A program made the translations under genes and the position numbers. Under the pieces are notes generated by a model. The model was given only the letters and a program-made list of their open reading frames with translations, made no database searches and had not been told where the DNA came from. Below, one piece after another: positions 16,153 to 24,014 of a stretch of DNA of 34,284 nucleotides. Source of the stretch: Zestomicrobium sp964482405 (GTDB lineage Archaea > Thermoproteota > Thermoprotei_A > Sulfolobales > NBVN01); contig CAYZXH010000014.1 of the NCBI GenBank assembly GCA_964482405.1, positions 1 through 34,284 on the forward strand, given 5' to 3'. Numbering within the stretch: position 1 is the stretch's first letter; every line of letters begins with the position of its first letter.

Positions 16153-16604
16153 TCCTCAAACACCTTAATCACGTAATCACTTAAATCTCTCAGACTCTTA
16201 ACCCCAACTATCGTCGCTGATACCCTGATCACGTCATCCCCGTCCATCAACATAATACTCCCTAGGAAAGCGTCTTGCTTGCTAAGTCGTAAGTATATTA
16301 AGGAATTTTTAGGGCCTACACGTCTATGCAACGTGGCGACGAAGATAGATCTATCTGCTGAATTCAGGGAGCATAAGATGTGTTTGAACGCGTACTCACT
16401 ATCCTCCTTGTCTCTTAACCTTGCGGTGATCAGGGTTATCGGGTTCCCGTAATGCCCCTGCACCACCTGCTCCTCAATTAAAGCCTTCTCCCTCAGCCGT
16501 GTCGGTAAAACGTTCAGGACTGCGTGCTTCACCTTACTCAAGTCTTCAGTACTGTGTGAGAAAACACTTAGAACTAAGTTACTTACAACGTATTTCTTGC
16601 TCAT
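16134..16604 (-). CDS. Exosome-associated RNA-binding protein (COG1325 family)
   Basis: A 156-residue archaeal protein of the COG1325 family, predicted to bind RNA and long noted in archaeal exosome / RNase P operons. The family signature is QVVQGHYGNPITLITARLRD followed by a segment ending FKHILCSLNSADR, then TLHRRVGPKNSLIYLRLSKQ. No catalytic residues are expected. ATG at 16604, 2 bases after L15e; it overlaps Rpp30 by 19 bases. An exosome role is inferred from family and context only. Confidence 0.82.
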   Translation of the reverse strand: MSKKYVVSNLVLSVFSHSTEDLSKVKHAVLNVLPTRLREKALIEEQVVQGHYGNPITLITARLRDKEDSEYAFKHILCSLNSADRSIFVATLHRRVGPKNSLIYLRLSKQDAFLGSIMLMDGDDVIRVSATIVGVKSLRDLSDYVIKVFEECGLST

Positions 16605-16606
16605 GA

Positions 16607-17278
16607 TTACTTCTCAAGACCTAACTCCTTAGCTTTATCTTGCGGTAATATTAGTCTCGCGCCTCTTGATGCCTCGTGCCTCTTTCTCAACTCCCTCTCC
16701 CTCGCTTTCTTCTTCCACTTCCAGTGATGAGTTCCTCTAACCCCTCTATTCCCTAGAAGACCCCTCATCCTCCTCCCAGCCATGGTCTTGCCCCTGAAAA
16801 CCCTGCCTCTCTGGGAGGGGGACGTCACCCAGTTTATGTCAGGGTCTGACTTTATCGACGGGTGGTTGGGGTCTACTAATATCACCTCAAAATACTCGTA
16901 GATCCCGTCGTCACCAACCCAGTAAGAACCGAGGACCTCTAAGTTACGGAATTTCCTAGCAGCCTTTTCCTCAGCAATTAATTGCTGAGGCTTCTCCGGA
17001 GCGTAACCGTAGACACCCATTCTCTTAGGTCTACGCCCCGAGTTAGGTCTAGGCTTACTTAAACCACCCTTCTTAACCTTAACTCTCGCCACGACAAAAC
17101 CTTGCTTGGCTTCATAACCTATCGCTCTAGCTCTGTCAAGTCTAGTTGGTTTATCAACCCTGACTACCGTGGGAGCTCTTCTCCACTCTATGTATCGCTC
17201 CCTCATCAATTCCTTCATAGCGGCAGAGTCGAGATTCTTCCACGCTTCCGCTATGTAGCTATACACCGATTTCGCCAT
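16607..17278 (-). CDS. rpl15e: 50S ribosomal protein L15e
   Basis: A 223-residue basic protein of the large subunit. Family marks are MAKSVYSYIAEAWKN at the start, NSGRRPKRMGVYGYAPEKP in the middle and the RGLLGNRGVRGTHHWKWKKK segment near the end. The frame is open up to 17311, but the family start MAKS coincides with the ATG at 17278, which has GTGAGGAG upstream; a TATA box CTTTTAAAC (17314-17322) lies 40 bases before it. It is the promoter-proximal gene of the RNase P operon. Confidence 0.96.
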   Translation of the reverse strand: MAKSVYSYIAEAWKNLDSAAMKELMRERYIEWRRAPTVVRVDKPTRLDRARAIGYEAKQGFVVARVKVKKGGLSKPRPNSGRRPKRMGVYGYAPEKPQQLIAEEKAARKFRNLEVLGSYWVGDDGIYEYFEVILVDPNHPSIKSDPDINWVTSPSQRGRVFRGKTMAGRRMRGLLGNRGVRGTHHWKWKKKARERELRKRHEASRGARLILPQDKAKELGLEK

Positions 17279-17313
17279 CCTACTCCTCACTTCCTTCAGA
17301 TAATGTTTCAAGG

Positions 17314-17322
17314 GTTTAAAAG
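17314..17322 (-). promoter_or_regulatory. TATA box of the L15e-RNase P operon
   Basis: CTTTTAAAC on the minus strand puts the transcript start near 17292, leaving a leader of about 14 bases that contains the GAGGAG ribosome site in front of ATG 17278. This supports the shorter L15e reading. Confidence 0.55.
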
Positions 17323-17345
17323 ACCTTAAACGAGGAGAACACGCG

Positions 17346-18566
17346 CTATCTAGTCGAGACCACCTTGACTACGTCGTTATTCTGCAACTCGTAAGTACCC
17401 CCGACTCTCTTGTTTTCCCTAGCTAGTATGGCGTAGAGGAATCCCTTACCTAGGTCTGTGTGAATCAGGTAAGCAAGTTCCTGTGCGGTAGTACCCTTCC
17501 TAACTAAGTACGCGTCGGGGAGAACGTTACCGCTACTATCGGTGAACCTATGCTGGTCCTCGACAGGGTAGACCACGATATAGTTTAAGACTTCGAAGAC
17601 CGCGACATTCAACGCTTGCTGAACACCGGTCCCACCAAACCTCCTCATGAAGTCCCTTATCTTATCTAGAATTACCTTCTGCTTCGGGTTCAGCTTACTC
17701 TCATCAATTATCGTGAAGTCTTGGTCTCCGGGGAGGTACTTAATCAACCCCGCCTTAGAGGCTTTCCTCAGAGCTAACTCGTAAACCGAGCTAGCGGGTA
17801 TGAAGACCTTGTTCCTCAAAGCCTTAACTACGCGATCGATGTTGTTCAGGGCCTCAGGCAAGTCTGCTTTATTGCCTACTACGATCGTAGGCTTCGCGAC
17901 CTCACGTAATTTAATTACGAAGTTCCTCAACTCCTCCTCCCTCCACGAGCTAGGCTTAGTCAACTCAAGATTACTTAATTTCAGGGCTGCCACAACGTGT
18001 TCACGCCTTATCGAAAGCCCCGAGACCCTCTTAGTTAACGCATCCACTACCTGATCCCAGGACAGGTTATCGAGGCCTCTAGCAAACCTGACCCAGTCCC
18101 TACTTATTATCCCGTAAAACCACTCGTTAACCTCGTTTTCAATGCTCAACACCTCTTCCACTGGGTCGTAGGTGCCGGGAGGGACAGGTCTTCCCTCCTC
18201 ATCAGTAGACCCGGAAATATCCACTACATGGATTAAGACGTCAGCCTGTCTTAAGTCGTCCATGAACTTATTCCCTAAACCCCTACCCTTATGCGAATCC
18301 TTTATGAGTCCGGCAACGTCCATTAATTTCACCGGTATCATTCTCACACCGTTTAAGCAGATAGAGTTTCTGGCATCACATTTAGGTAGTCCTAGCTCCG
18401 TGTGAACACACCTGGTTCTTACGTAAGCAATCCCCACGTTAGGTTCTATAGTCACGAAAGGTCTGTTCTCCACCTTAACCTCGATTAAAGTAGCTGCTGC
18501 GAAGAATGTGGACTTACCGACGTTGGTCTTACCTATAACCCCTATGAGGGGAGGGGTTGGCGGCAA
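17346..18566 (-). CDS. YchF/Obg-family GTPase with TGS domain
   Basis: A 406-residue P-loop NTPase of the Obg/YchF superfamily, ribosome-associated in other organisms; YchF members often prefer ATP. G1 is GKTNVGKST (residues 12-20), G3 DVAGLIKDSHKGRGLGN, G4 GNKADLP, and a TGS domain ends the protein (VRKGTTAQELAYLIHTDLGK). The frame is open to a TTG at 18614, but GAGGTG sits 6 bases before the TTG at 18566, giving MPPTPPLIGVIGKTNVGKST, which matches the usual N-terminus. It is the sole gene of its unit, 67 bases from the L15e start. Confidence 0.9.
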   Translation of the reverse strand: MPPTPPLIGVIGKTNVGKSTFFAAATLIEVKVENRPFVTIEPNVGIAYVRTRCVHTELGLPKCDARNSICLNGVRMIPVKLMDVAGLIKDSHKGRGLGNKFMDDLRQADVLIHVVDISGSTDEEGRPVPPGTYDPVEEVLSIENEVNEWFYGIISRDWVRFARGLDNLSWDQVVDALTKRVSGLSIRREHVVAALKLSNLELTKPSSWREEELRNFVIKLREVAKPTIVVGNKADLPEALNNIDRVVKALRNKVFIPASSVYELALRKASKAGLIKYLPGDQDFTIIDESKLNPKQKVILDKIRDFMRRFGGTGVQQALNVAVFEVLNYIVVYPVEDQHRFTDSSGNVLPDAYLVRKGTTAQELAYLIHTDLGKGFLYAILARENKRVGGTYELQNNDVVKVVSTR

Positions 18567-18682
18567 CTGAAGCACCTCACTAAAAGTAATATCTACGACA
18601 CCTAATATCTGCAATTACCTGACGCGAGGTTCTTGCTCCTTGGTAGGGGGCGGGGATCCTAGAGCTTCAGGACATGTCTCAA

Positions 18683-19972
18683 TCAATAACTGACCCACAA
18701 TTGTTTATCTACCCTACACTCATCCCTTAACTCCCGTATATCCTCCTCACTCACGTAAATACTGCAAGGCGGGACGTCCCGAGTCACTACAGCCCCGGGA
18801 TAGACCCACGAGTAAGCACCTATCTTGACTCCAGGCATGGTGGAGACGTCAACCCCCGTCTTGACGTGATCCCCGAGAACCGCCCCGAACTTAACCCTAT
18901 TAGTAGATTCCTTCACTTTCTTAACCACGTAACCCACCGGCTTCTCATCAAATCTCAGATTAGCTGTTATCGTGCCAGCACCTAAGTTGCATTCCTCACC
19001 TATTATTGAGTCTCCTACATACGCGTGATGGGACACGTGGGTCTTGTTCATCACAAGGCTCTCCTTCACCTCGACGTTAAAACCTACCTTAGCTTGATCA
19101 AGGATTACTGTGTAGGGTCTGACGTAGGAGTTCGGACCTACCACGGTGTCACGTCCTATGTAAGCGGGGCCGACTACGTAGGTTCCGGATAAGATCTCAG
19201 CACCCTCATCCACGTAGACAGGATTTTTGATCGTTACACCCGACTCAACCCTCCCTTTAATTACGGAGTCCCTCCACGAGGACATCAAGTCTCTGTTTAG
19301 TTCAAGTATGTTCCAAGGTCTTCCAAGATCTTTCCAGTAATTTAACTTAATTACGTGGACGTATTCCTCCCTACTAAGCCTTACGACAGCTTCAGTCAAC
19401 TCGTACTCGCCTCTAGGACTTAACTCTAACTCATCAAGATACTTTCCTACCTTACTACTCAGTAGATAGATACCTGCGTTAATTAGGTTGGAGGGTGCTT
19501 TCTCAGGCTTCTCAAGGATGTCTCTCAAAGTAAAGTCTTCGTTGATTACTAACACGCCGTACCTTCTAGGATCGCTCACTTCGTAAGCCCCGAGGAGGTT
19601 CTTACCTGCCTTAGCGAATCTCTTAACGTCCTCGTACCTTACGTAAATATCTCCGTAAACTACTATGAAGTATTCAGAGCTGATCTCCTCTAATCCCTTC
19701 CTCACCGCATCCCCCGTCCCGAGAGGCTTGCCTTGATCAATCACCTTCACGTCAAATGATAGCTTGTTTGCGAGGAGTCGTGCACGCTCCTCCACCTGCT
19801 CCTTCAGGTAGCTAACCACTATAACTACCCTATCAACACCTGCTTTAACAAGGTTTTCTAAATGATGGTCTAGCAGAGTTTTATTAATTACCGGAATCAA
19901 GACCTTATTCCTGGTATGCGTTAAGGGCTCCAGACCCCTCCCGTAACCAGCAGCTAGAAGCAATGCTTCCAT
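18683..19972 (-). CDS. GlmU-like sugar-1-phosphate nucleotidyltransferase / acetyltransferase
   Basis: A 429-residue bifunctional enzyme. The N-terminal nucleotidyltransferase domain (about 1-230) has EALLLAAGYGRGLEPLTHTR, the VYGDIYV metal-binding segment and NAGIYLLSS. The C-terminal left-handed beta-helix (about 245-410) has hexapeptide repeats such as SYVRPYTVIL and IIGEECNLGAGTITANLRFD. Crenarchaeal relatives make UDP-GlcNAc or dTDP/UTP-sugars and acetylate glucosamine-1-phosphate; the exact substrate is not visible here. The usual R of the nucleotide loop GxGTRLxPLT is replaced (GYGRGLEPLT). A TATA box at 20001-20008 predicts initiation near 19979, so the ATG at 19972 fits better than the one at 19987. 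Confidence 0.87.
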   Translation of the reverse strand: MEALLLAAGYGRGLEPLTHTRNKVLIPVINKTLLDHHLENLVKAGVDRVVIVVSYLKEQVEERARLLANKLSFDVKVIDQGKPLGTGDAVRKGLEEISSEYFIVVYGDIYVRYEDVKRFAKAGKNLLGAYEVSDPRRYGVLVINEDFTLRDILEKPEKAPSNLINAGIYLLSSKVGKYLDELELSPRGEYELTEAVVRLSREEYVHVIKLNYWKDLGRPWNILELNRDLMSSWRDSVIKGRVESGVTIKNPVYVDEGAEILSGTYVVGPAYIGRDTVVGPNSYVRPYTVILDQAKVGFNVEVKESLVMNKTHVSHHAYVGDSIIGEECNLGAGTITANLRFDEKPVGYVVKKVKESTNRVKFGAVLGDHVKTGVDVSTMPGVKIGAYSWVYPGAVVTRDVPPCSIYVSEEDIRELRDECRVDKQLWVSY

Positions 19973-20081
19973 GACTAAACCCGACATACATAGAAAACAA
20001 ATTTAAAAATTCTGTTTGGATGCTGAAGAACTACACTCATGTCTCACTGGAGTAGTGAAATCAATGAGTGAGTAAGCTGTA

Positions 20082-20109
20082 TTAACCTGATTGAGTTAAT
20101 CTGATTGAT
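20082..20109. repeat. Two tandem 14-base units
   Basis: TTAACCTGATTGAG (20082-20095) is followed at once by TTAATCTGATTGAT (20096-20109), 12 of 14 bases identical. The repeat sits in the 136-base gap between the S3Ae stop and the GlmU-like start, touching the S3Ae stop. Possible duplication slip or protein-binding pair; no function assigned. Confidence 0.6.
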
Positions 20110-20735
20110 CACGTGGTTGCTTGCGGGAGGACAACGGCTTTCTTCAACCCTTCAGGTGTTGTTGAGTAAAGTAGTTTCGACTTATATATCTCGACCTTCC
20201 TGATGGGGTATATCTTCTTGCAGGACTCAAACATCTCCGCAGCTAAGGTTCCGAAAACCATGCTCTTAACGAGTTCCGTGAGACTTGTTTGCGAAGCTCT
20301 CTCACTTAATATCCTCATCATCTCCTTCCTAATCGCGCTTTTCTGACTAGTCTTACACCTGTAGGTAGTCAGGGAAACCGCCGCAACCCTTAAGACGTAA
20401 CCGTCACTCGTAGTCACGTTGGTTATAGCTACTATCTTGCTTGATTTCCTCCTTATTAACGACCTCACGTAATCCCTAGCTAATTCATGCCCCTTAAACC
20501 ACGTACGCGCTACGTCCTCCTCAACATTAACTACTTGAAACTTAAGCATTATGTGGTGCTTGCTGAAATCCCCGGTAAGATCGAAAAGAGAAACTTCGAA
20601 AGTCCTCCCTAAAACCTTGGATGGGTCGTCCGCCGGCGTTGTAGCTATCTCAACATTACCGAAAAATTCCGGTGCTAAGACCCTATACCACTTCTTCAGC
20701 TTCCACTTATCCTTTACTTGAGGAGCTCTCGACAT
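20109..20735 (-). CDS. rps3ae: 30S ribosomal protein S3Ae (eS1)
   Basis: A 208-residue small-subunit protein. Family signatures are DKWKLKKWYRVLAPEFFGN, the segment VLGRTFEVSLFDLTGDFSKH, the IMLKFQVVNV strand, VSLTTYRCKTSQKSAIRKEM and the late IYPIRKVEIYKSKLL. The ATG at 20735 is preferred over the GTG at 20741 because AGGT lies 8 bases before it and the family begins MSR/MA. A TATA-like TTTTATAAG (20766-20774) gives it a promoter of its own, though it also follows Pcc1 by 62 bases. Confidence 0.95.
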   Translation of the reverse strand: MSRAPQVKDKWKLKKWYRVLAPEFFGNVEIATTPADDPSKVLGRTFEVSLFDLTGDFSKHHIMLKFQVVNVEEDVARTWFKGHELARDYVRSLIRRKSSKIVAITNVTTSDGYVLRVAAVSLTTYRCKTSQKSAIRKEMMRILSERASQTSLTELVKSMVFGTLAAEMFESCKKIYPIRKVEIYKSKLLYSTTPEGLKKAVVLPQATT

Positions 20736-20765
20736 CTTCACGACCTATACCTATTTCAATTAAGG

Positions 20766-20774
20766 CTTATAAAA
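20766..20774 (-). promoter_or_regulatory. TATA box of S3Ae
   Basis: TTTTATAAG on the minus strand lies about 35 bases upstream of the ATG at 20735 and predicts a leader of roughly 9 bases, so S3Ae can be transcribed apart from Pcc1. Confidence 0.5.
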
Positions 20775-20797
20775 CTTACTGGAGATGCCGACAGACT

Positions 20798-21055
20798 TTA
20801 AGTTATGGTTTCCAGCAACATTTTGTAGAGCCTTAATATCTCCTCAACTGTTGAGACAGCGGTTCTCACGGCCTCGGGGGATGTTGGCCCATTATAAGAT
20901 ATCGTAAAGACCGCCTCACCACCCCTTACTTCGTGTGTTATGGTGAAATTCGCGGGAGGGTTAGCGTCGTCAGGTAATGTGGCTTTATGAAACGCCTCAA
21001 TGAGTTTTAAATCATTCCTTAAATAAACCTTAATCACTATCCTCAGAGTAAACAC
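20798..21055 (-). CDS. pcc1: KEOPS complex subunit Pcc1
   Basis: An 85-residue dimerisation subunit of the KEOPS complex, which makes threonylcarbamoyladenosine (t6A37) in tRNA. The features match the small Pcc1 fold: a strand LRIVIKVYL, the conserved ATLPDDANPPANFTI, a paired strand VFTISYNG and a long C-terminal helix with EEILRLYKMLLE. GTG at 21055, 3 bases after the DHH gene stop. Kae1 and Bud32 lie about 3 kb upstream on the same strand, so three KEOPS subunits are encoded here; Cgi121 is not in the window. Confidence 0.85.
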   Translation of the reverse strand: MFTLRIVIKVYLRNDLKLIEAFHKATLPDDANPPANFTITHEVRGGEAVFTISYNGPTSPEAVRTAVSTVEEILRLYKMLLETIT

Positions 21056-21058
21056 ACC

Positions 21059-22180
21059 CTACGAAGGTGCCTCACTCAAAACAACGTAGCCTCCCTGAAT
21101 ACTATGTTTTGATGCGGACTCCTTTCTATTCTTCTGTGTTAACGACGCCAAGCTCACGTAATATTTCCCACCGTACTCAATCACTACTTGAGTCTTCGAG
21201 GGATCCAAGATGTTAAGACCCCATAACACCTTACCTATGAGTGTAGTTGATAAGGTGCTTGGATCCCCCTTAACAACTACGTTCTTGACTTTAGTGGTGT
21301 TAGGTCTTTCGTTAATCAGGTTATCCACACGCTCTTTCATTTCTTTAATGCTTTTCACATAGTGTAGGTAGTAGTTCCTCATATAGTTTGAGTTTATGAT
21401 GGAGGATACGTAACCCTCAAATCCTTTAACGTCAAGCAACCATGTGATGAAGTATGCAAGGGTGGTTAAGTCTCTTGCAAACCAGCCGTGCTTAATTACG
21501 TAGGTCTTTAGCTTCATCTTATCTAGCGGGACTTTATAGAAATCGGATAACAATCTTAACGTCTCACTCAGGTTCTCTCTGACCAGGTTTGACGGCACGT
21601 AAGGGTCTATCCCCATAGTGAGTGTTTGGGTTTGTGACGTGAAGTACGGGGTTATCGGCGCCTCAATAGCTTCGAGCAGGCCCTCACTAACCAGAGTGCT
21701 CAGGAACTCTTTATCTCCCTCGCTCAGTCTTAACTCCTTGATTCTCGGCATGTACTTAGCGTAAGTAGCTGAAGCCGCCACATACTTCAATTCCTTGCTA
21801 ACGGGCATGAACTCCCTAAGTAAGTTAATCAGTCCGGGAAGCAGCGACGGGTACCTCACTACCGTGTTATTCCTCAGACGCGTTACCTGCGCCTCACTCG
21901 ATGTCTGAAAAATTACGCATGTGTCGCACTCGGTGTGAGGTATGTTGATCCCTAAGACCCTGACGTTTAATTCTGTAATTGACGGCACGTAATCCGGTAA
22001 TATCTCAGTGTCTAGTTCCATAGATTTAAGAACCTTAAACAATAACCCTCCAGCCGCAAGAGATTCCACGTCGAAACAAGCTATTATCTTAACTAACTTC
22101 CTATTCTTCTTAACGTCTTCCAGGAGCTCGTGAAATACGTCAACGTCGGTAACGCTCTTACTATTCTGAACCAAAAACAC
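21059..22180 (-). CDS. DHH-superfamily (RecJ/Cdc45-like) protein, catalytically degenerate
   Basis: A 373-residue protein that lies between S15 and Pcc1, the place often held by a RecJ/Cdc45-like DHH gene in crenarchaea. The motif I region reads VKIIACFDVESLAAGGLLFK, resembling the family's HxDxDGxxA but without the full set of metal-binding aspartates, and no DHH triplet or GGHxxAAG motif is visible. It is therefore probably a non-nuclease, Cdc45-like partner of GINS/MCM; this is inference from context and weak similarity. GTG at 22180, about 27 bases after a TATA-like box (22204-22216), points to a leaderless message. Confidence 0.62.
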   Translation of the reverse strand: MFLVQNSKSVTDVDVFHELLEDVKKNRKLVKIIACFDVESLAAGGLLFKVLKSMELDTEILPDYVPSITELNVRVLGINIPHTECDTCVIFQTSSEAQVTRLRNNTVVRYPSLLPGLINLLREFMPVSKELKYVAASATYAKYMPRIKELRLSEGDKEFLSTLVSEGLLEAIEAPITPYFTSQTQTLTMGIDPYVPSNLVRENLSETLRLLSDFYKVPLDKMKLKTYVIKHGWFARDLTTLAYFITWLLDVKGFEGYVSSIINSNYMRNYYLHYVKSIKEMKERVDNLINERPNTTKVKNVVVKGDPSTLSTTLIGKVLWGLNILDPSKTQVVIEYGGKYYVSLASLTQKNRKESASKHSIQGGYVVLSEAPS

Positions 22181-22203
22181 ACCCGACTAACATTCCGTTG
22201 AAT

Positions 22204-22216
22204 CTTTAAATAAATT
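22204..22216 (-). promoter_or_regulatory. TATA box of the DHH-Pcc1 unit
   Basis: AATTTATTTAAAG on the minus strand is centred about 29 bases before the GTG at 22180, which suggests leaderless transcription. It separates the DHH-Pcc1 unit from the S15-containing operon upstream. Confidence 0.55.
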
Positions 22217-22225
22217 TCTTACAAC

Positions 22226-22262
22226 TGAAAGCCTCGCCCTTCAGGGCGGGGAGGAGGTCAGA
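22226..22262 (+). mobile_element. Solitary IS200/IS605-type right-end / omega-RNA-like hairpin
   Basis: GAAAGCCTCGCCCTTCAGGG followed by CGGGGAGGAGGTCA forms an 8-bp stem (22232-22239 with 22244-22251, one G-U) around a TTCA loop. The stem, the GAAA lead-in and the AGGTCA tail closely match, from memory, the hairpin that ends TnpB-bearing IS200/IS605 (IS1341-type) elements of archaea, where it also ends the guide RNA. No tnpB or tnpA lies beside it: the flanks are the S15 and DHH genes. It is read as a remnant or non-autonomous copy; a plain structured intergenic hairpin is the alternative. Confidence 0.55.
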
Positions 22263-22274
22263 TGGGATTTCCAG

Positions 22275-22754
22275 CTACTTGCTCTCACTGTAGGGGATAA
22301 GAGGTCTCTGAACGAGTATTTTAGCCTCTTCTGGGTCGTACTTCCAGTCCTGCGGTAACTTGCCGATCCTCTTGTAATACTTAACTAACCTGTGTATCTT
22401 AGACTCAACACTTATTAAACCCCTTAGTGAGTGTTTATCTTTCGGGTGCTCGCTTAAGTGTCTTCGTAAGTTGACTGCTTTCTTCATCAGGTTGTACAGG
22501 TCTTCAGGTATTACGGGAGCCAAATTATATTTCCTCAGTATTTCAGTGACCTTAGTGTTTAGGACAGCCTTAGTTAGTGGGACCCCGTACTGATCCCTCA
22601 GTATGACCCCAATCATCGACGGGGGATAACCTTTCTTAGCTAATTCAATGATTATGGATTCTATCTCCTCAGGAGTGTACTGCAGCCACTTAGGAGGCAC
22701 TAACGTGGGAGGCCTTGTCGAGTGCGACTTACCCTTCTCTTTCCCCTTCCTCAT
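22275..22754 (-). CDS. rps15: 30S ribosomal protein S15
   Basis: A 159-residue protein of the archaeal/eukaryotic S15 type with its N-terminal extension. Seen are the extension RPPTLVPPKWLQYTPEEIES, the segment GYPPSMIGVILRDQYGVPLT and the rRNA-binding core LRRHLSEHPKDKHSLRGLIS. ATG at 22754 with AGGTG upstream, 11 bases after the ITPase gene. Last gene of the S24e-to-S15 run before the IS-like hairpin and the next promoter. Confidence 0.95.
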   Translation of the reverse strand: MRKGKEKGKSHSTRPPTLVPPKWLQYTPEEIESIIIELAKKGYPPSMIGVILRDQYGVPLTKAVLNTKVTEILRKYNLAPVIPEDLYNLMKKAVNLRRHLSEHPKDKHSLRGLISVESKIHRLVKYYKRIGKLPQDWKYDPEEAKILVQRPLIPYSESK

Positions 22755-22765
22755 TCCAGCACCTA

Positions 22766-23371
22766 CTAAATTTCCTGTACTTGGGATTTATAAGCAGTTC
22801 TCAACCAGCTAACCATAGCTCTGAAAGCTCTGGCTCTGTGAGACAGCGAGTTCTTGGTTTCGAGATCCATTTCAGCGAATGTCCTAGTATGCCCTTCCGG
22901 TATGAAGATCGGGTCAAACCCGAACCCGCTCGACCCCCTAGCCTCAAAGGATATAGTACCCCACACCGAACCCTTAAAGACTTTAAAGCCTTGACGTGGA
23001 CAGTGTAAGACTATGACCGATTCGAAGTAAGCAGTCCTGTCAACAACGCCTGACAGGAGCTTCAAGACCCCATCAACCCCTATGGTCTTGTAGACGTAGC
23101 TACTGTAAGGTCCCGGAAACCCTTTTAAAGAGGTTATGTAGAGTCCTGCATCCTCAACGAAGAAGAAGTCTCTCAAGTATAGGGAGGCTTGGACGGCACT
23201 GTAGAGAGCTATAAGCGCTAGATCATCGGACTGTATCTCAACTTTATCTAGGCTTACAGGGACTACATCCACGCACTCACTAAGCCCTAAATCCTTGAAT
23301 TCCTTAATCTTGCCTTCATTCCTGGAAACTAAGAAAATCTTAAATACCTCTCCGCACTCTCCTCTCCTCAA
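22766..23371 (-). CDS. XTP/dITP pyrophosphatase (Ham1/RdgB family)
   Basis: A 201-residue house-cleaning enzyme that hydrolyses ITP, dITP and XTP to monophosphates, keeping deaminated purines out of nucleic acids. The family motif FLVSRNEGKIKEFKDLG is near the N-terminus, FFVEDAGLYI holds the metal-binding acid, GFPGPYSSYV binds substrate and SSGFGFDPIFIPEGHTRTFA is the diagnostic C-terminal motif. The only open start is the TTG at 23371, which gives about 7 more residues than usual and overlaps Bud32 by 32 bases; a rarer internal start cannot be excluded. Confidence 0.92.
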   Translation of the reverse strand: MRRGECGEVFKIFLVSRNEGKIKEFKDLGLSECVDVVPVSLDKVEIQSDDLALIALYSAVQASLYLRDFFFVEDAGLYITSLKGFPGPYSSYVYKTIGVDGVLKLLSGVVDRTAYFESVIVLHCPRQGFKVFKGSVWGTISFEARGSSGFGFDPIFIPEGHTRTFAEMDLETKNSLSHRARAFRAMVSWLRTAYKSQVQEI

Positions 23372-24014
23372 CGTACCTACCCCGCATTCTTATCTCCTTC
23401 ACCTTTATTAGCAGTGAATCGGTGAAGTCCTTCCCCTTAACCTTAGCGTAACCCCTCATGAAATGTCTCAGCAAAGCTTCCTTCAAGCTGTAGTGCGCGC
23501 TCTCCACAGACCTTATAAATAAGTGGATGTCCGTGGCTAGGTCTTCCAATCTCCTAGAATATTTCGCTAAGCCGAAGTCTATTAGGTAAACCCCATCAAC
23601 CCCAACTATGACGTTAGAGGTGGTTATGTCCCCGTGGACTACGCCGGCGTCGTGCACGCCAGCCACTAACTCACCCAGTTCCTCAAGATACTTAATTATT
23701 TTCTCCGATCTCATGTATATTAAGTCCCTCAGCAAAGGCCCTTCAACAAATTCCATAATTATCAAACCCTCACTTAAGTCAACGTAGTAGAGTGCTGGGA
23801 CGTTAAGGCCTTTCAGCCTCAATTCCGCCAGTATCTTCGCTTCTGTCTCACTCCGGCTCCTGATTAACATTGTGTCAAGGCCGTGGTCCCTGTAGGGCTT
23901 CCTAACCCTGACCTTATATATTGAGGGCATACCCTCATAACATGCCTTGACTAAGACAGCCTCAGCCCCCAGAGCTATTAGTTCTGGCGAGCCAGGGCAC
24001 GTCGACTTGATCAA
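23340..24014 (-). CDS. bud32: KEOPS kinase/ATPase Bud32
   Basis: A 224-residue small protein kinase-like subunit of KEOPS. It has the IYKVRVRKPYRDHGLD segment, ETEAKIL, the catalytic loop VVHGDITTSNVIV and DFGLAKYSRRLEDLA. TTG at 24014 with GAGGTGG 4 bases upstream; the gene overlaps the 3' end of Kae1 by 53 bases in another frame. Some archaea fuse Kae1 and Bud32 in one chain; here they are separate but overlapping, which suggests coupled translation at matched levels. Confidence 0.95.
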   Translation of the reverse strand: MIKSTCPGSPELIALGAEAVLVKACYEGMPSIYKVRVRKPYRDHGLDTMLIRSRSETEAKILAELRLKGLNVPALYYVDLSEGLIIMEFVEGPLLRDLIYMRSEKIIKYLEELGELVAGVHDAGVVHGDITTSNVIVGVDGVYLIDFGLAKYSRRLEDLATDIHLFIRSVESAHYSLKEALLRHFMRGYAKVKGKDFTDSLLIKVKEIRMRGRYVEERRVRRGI

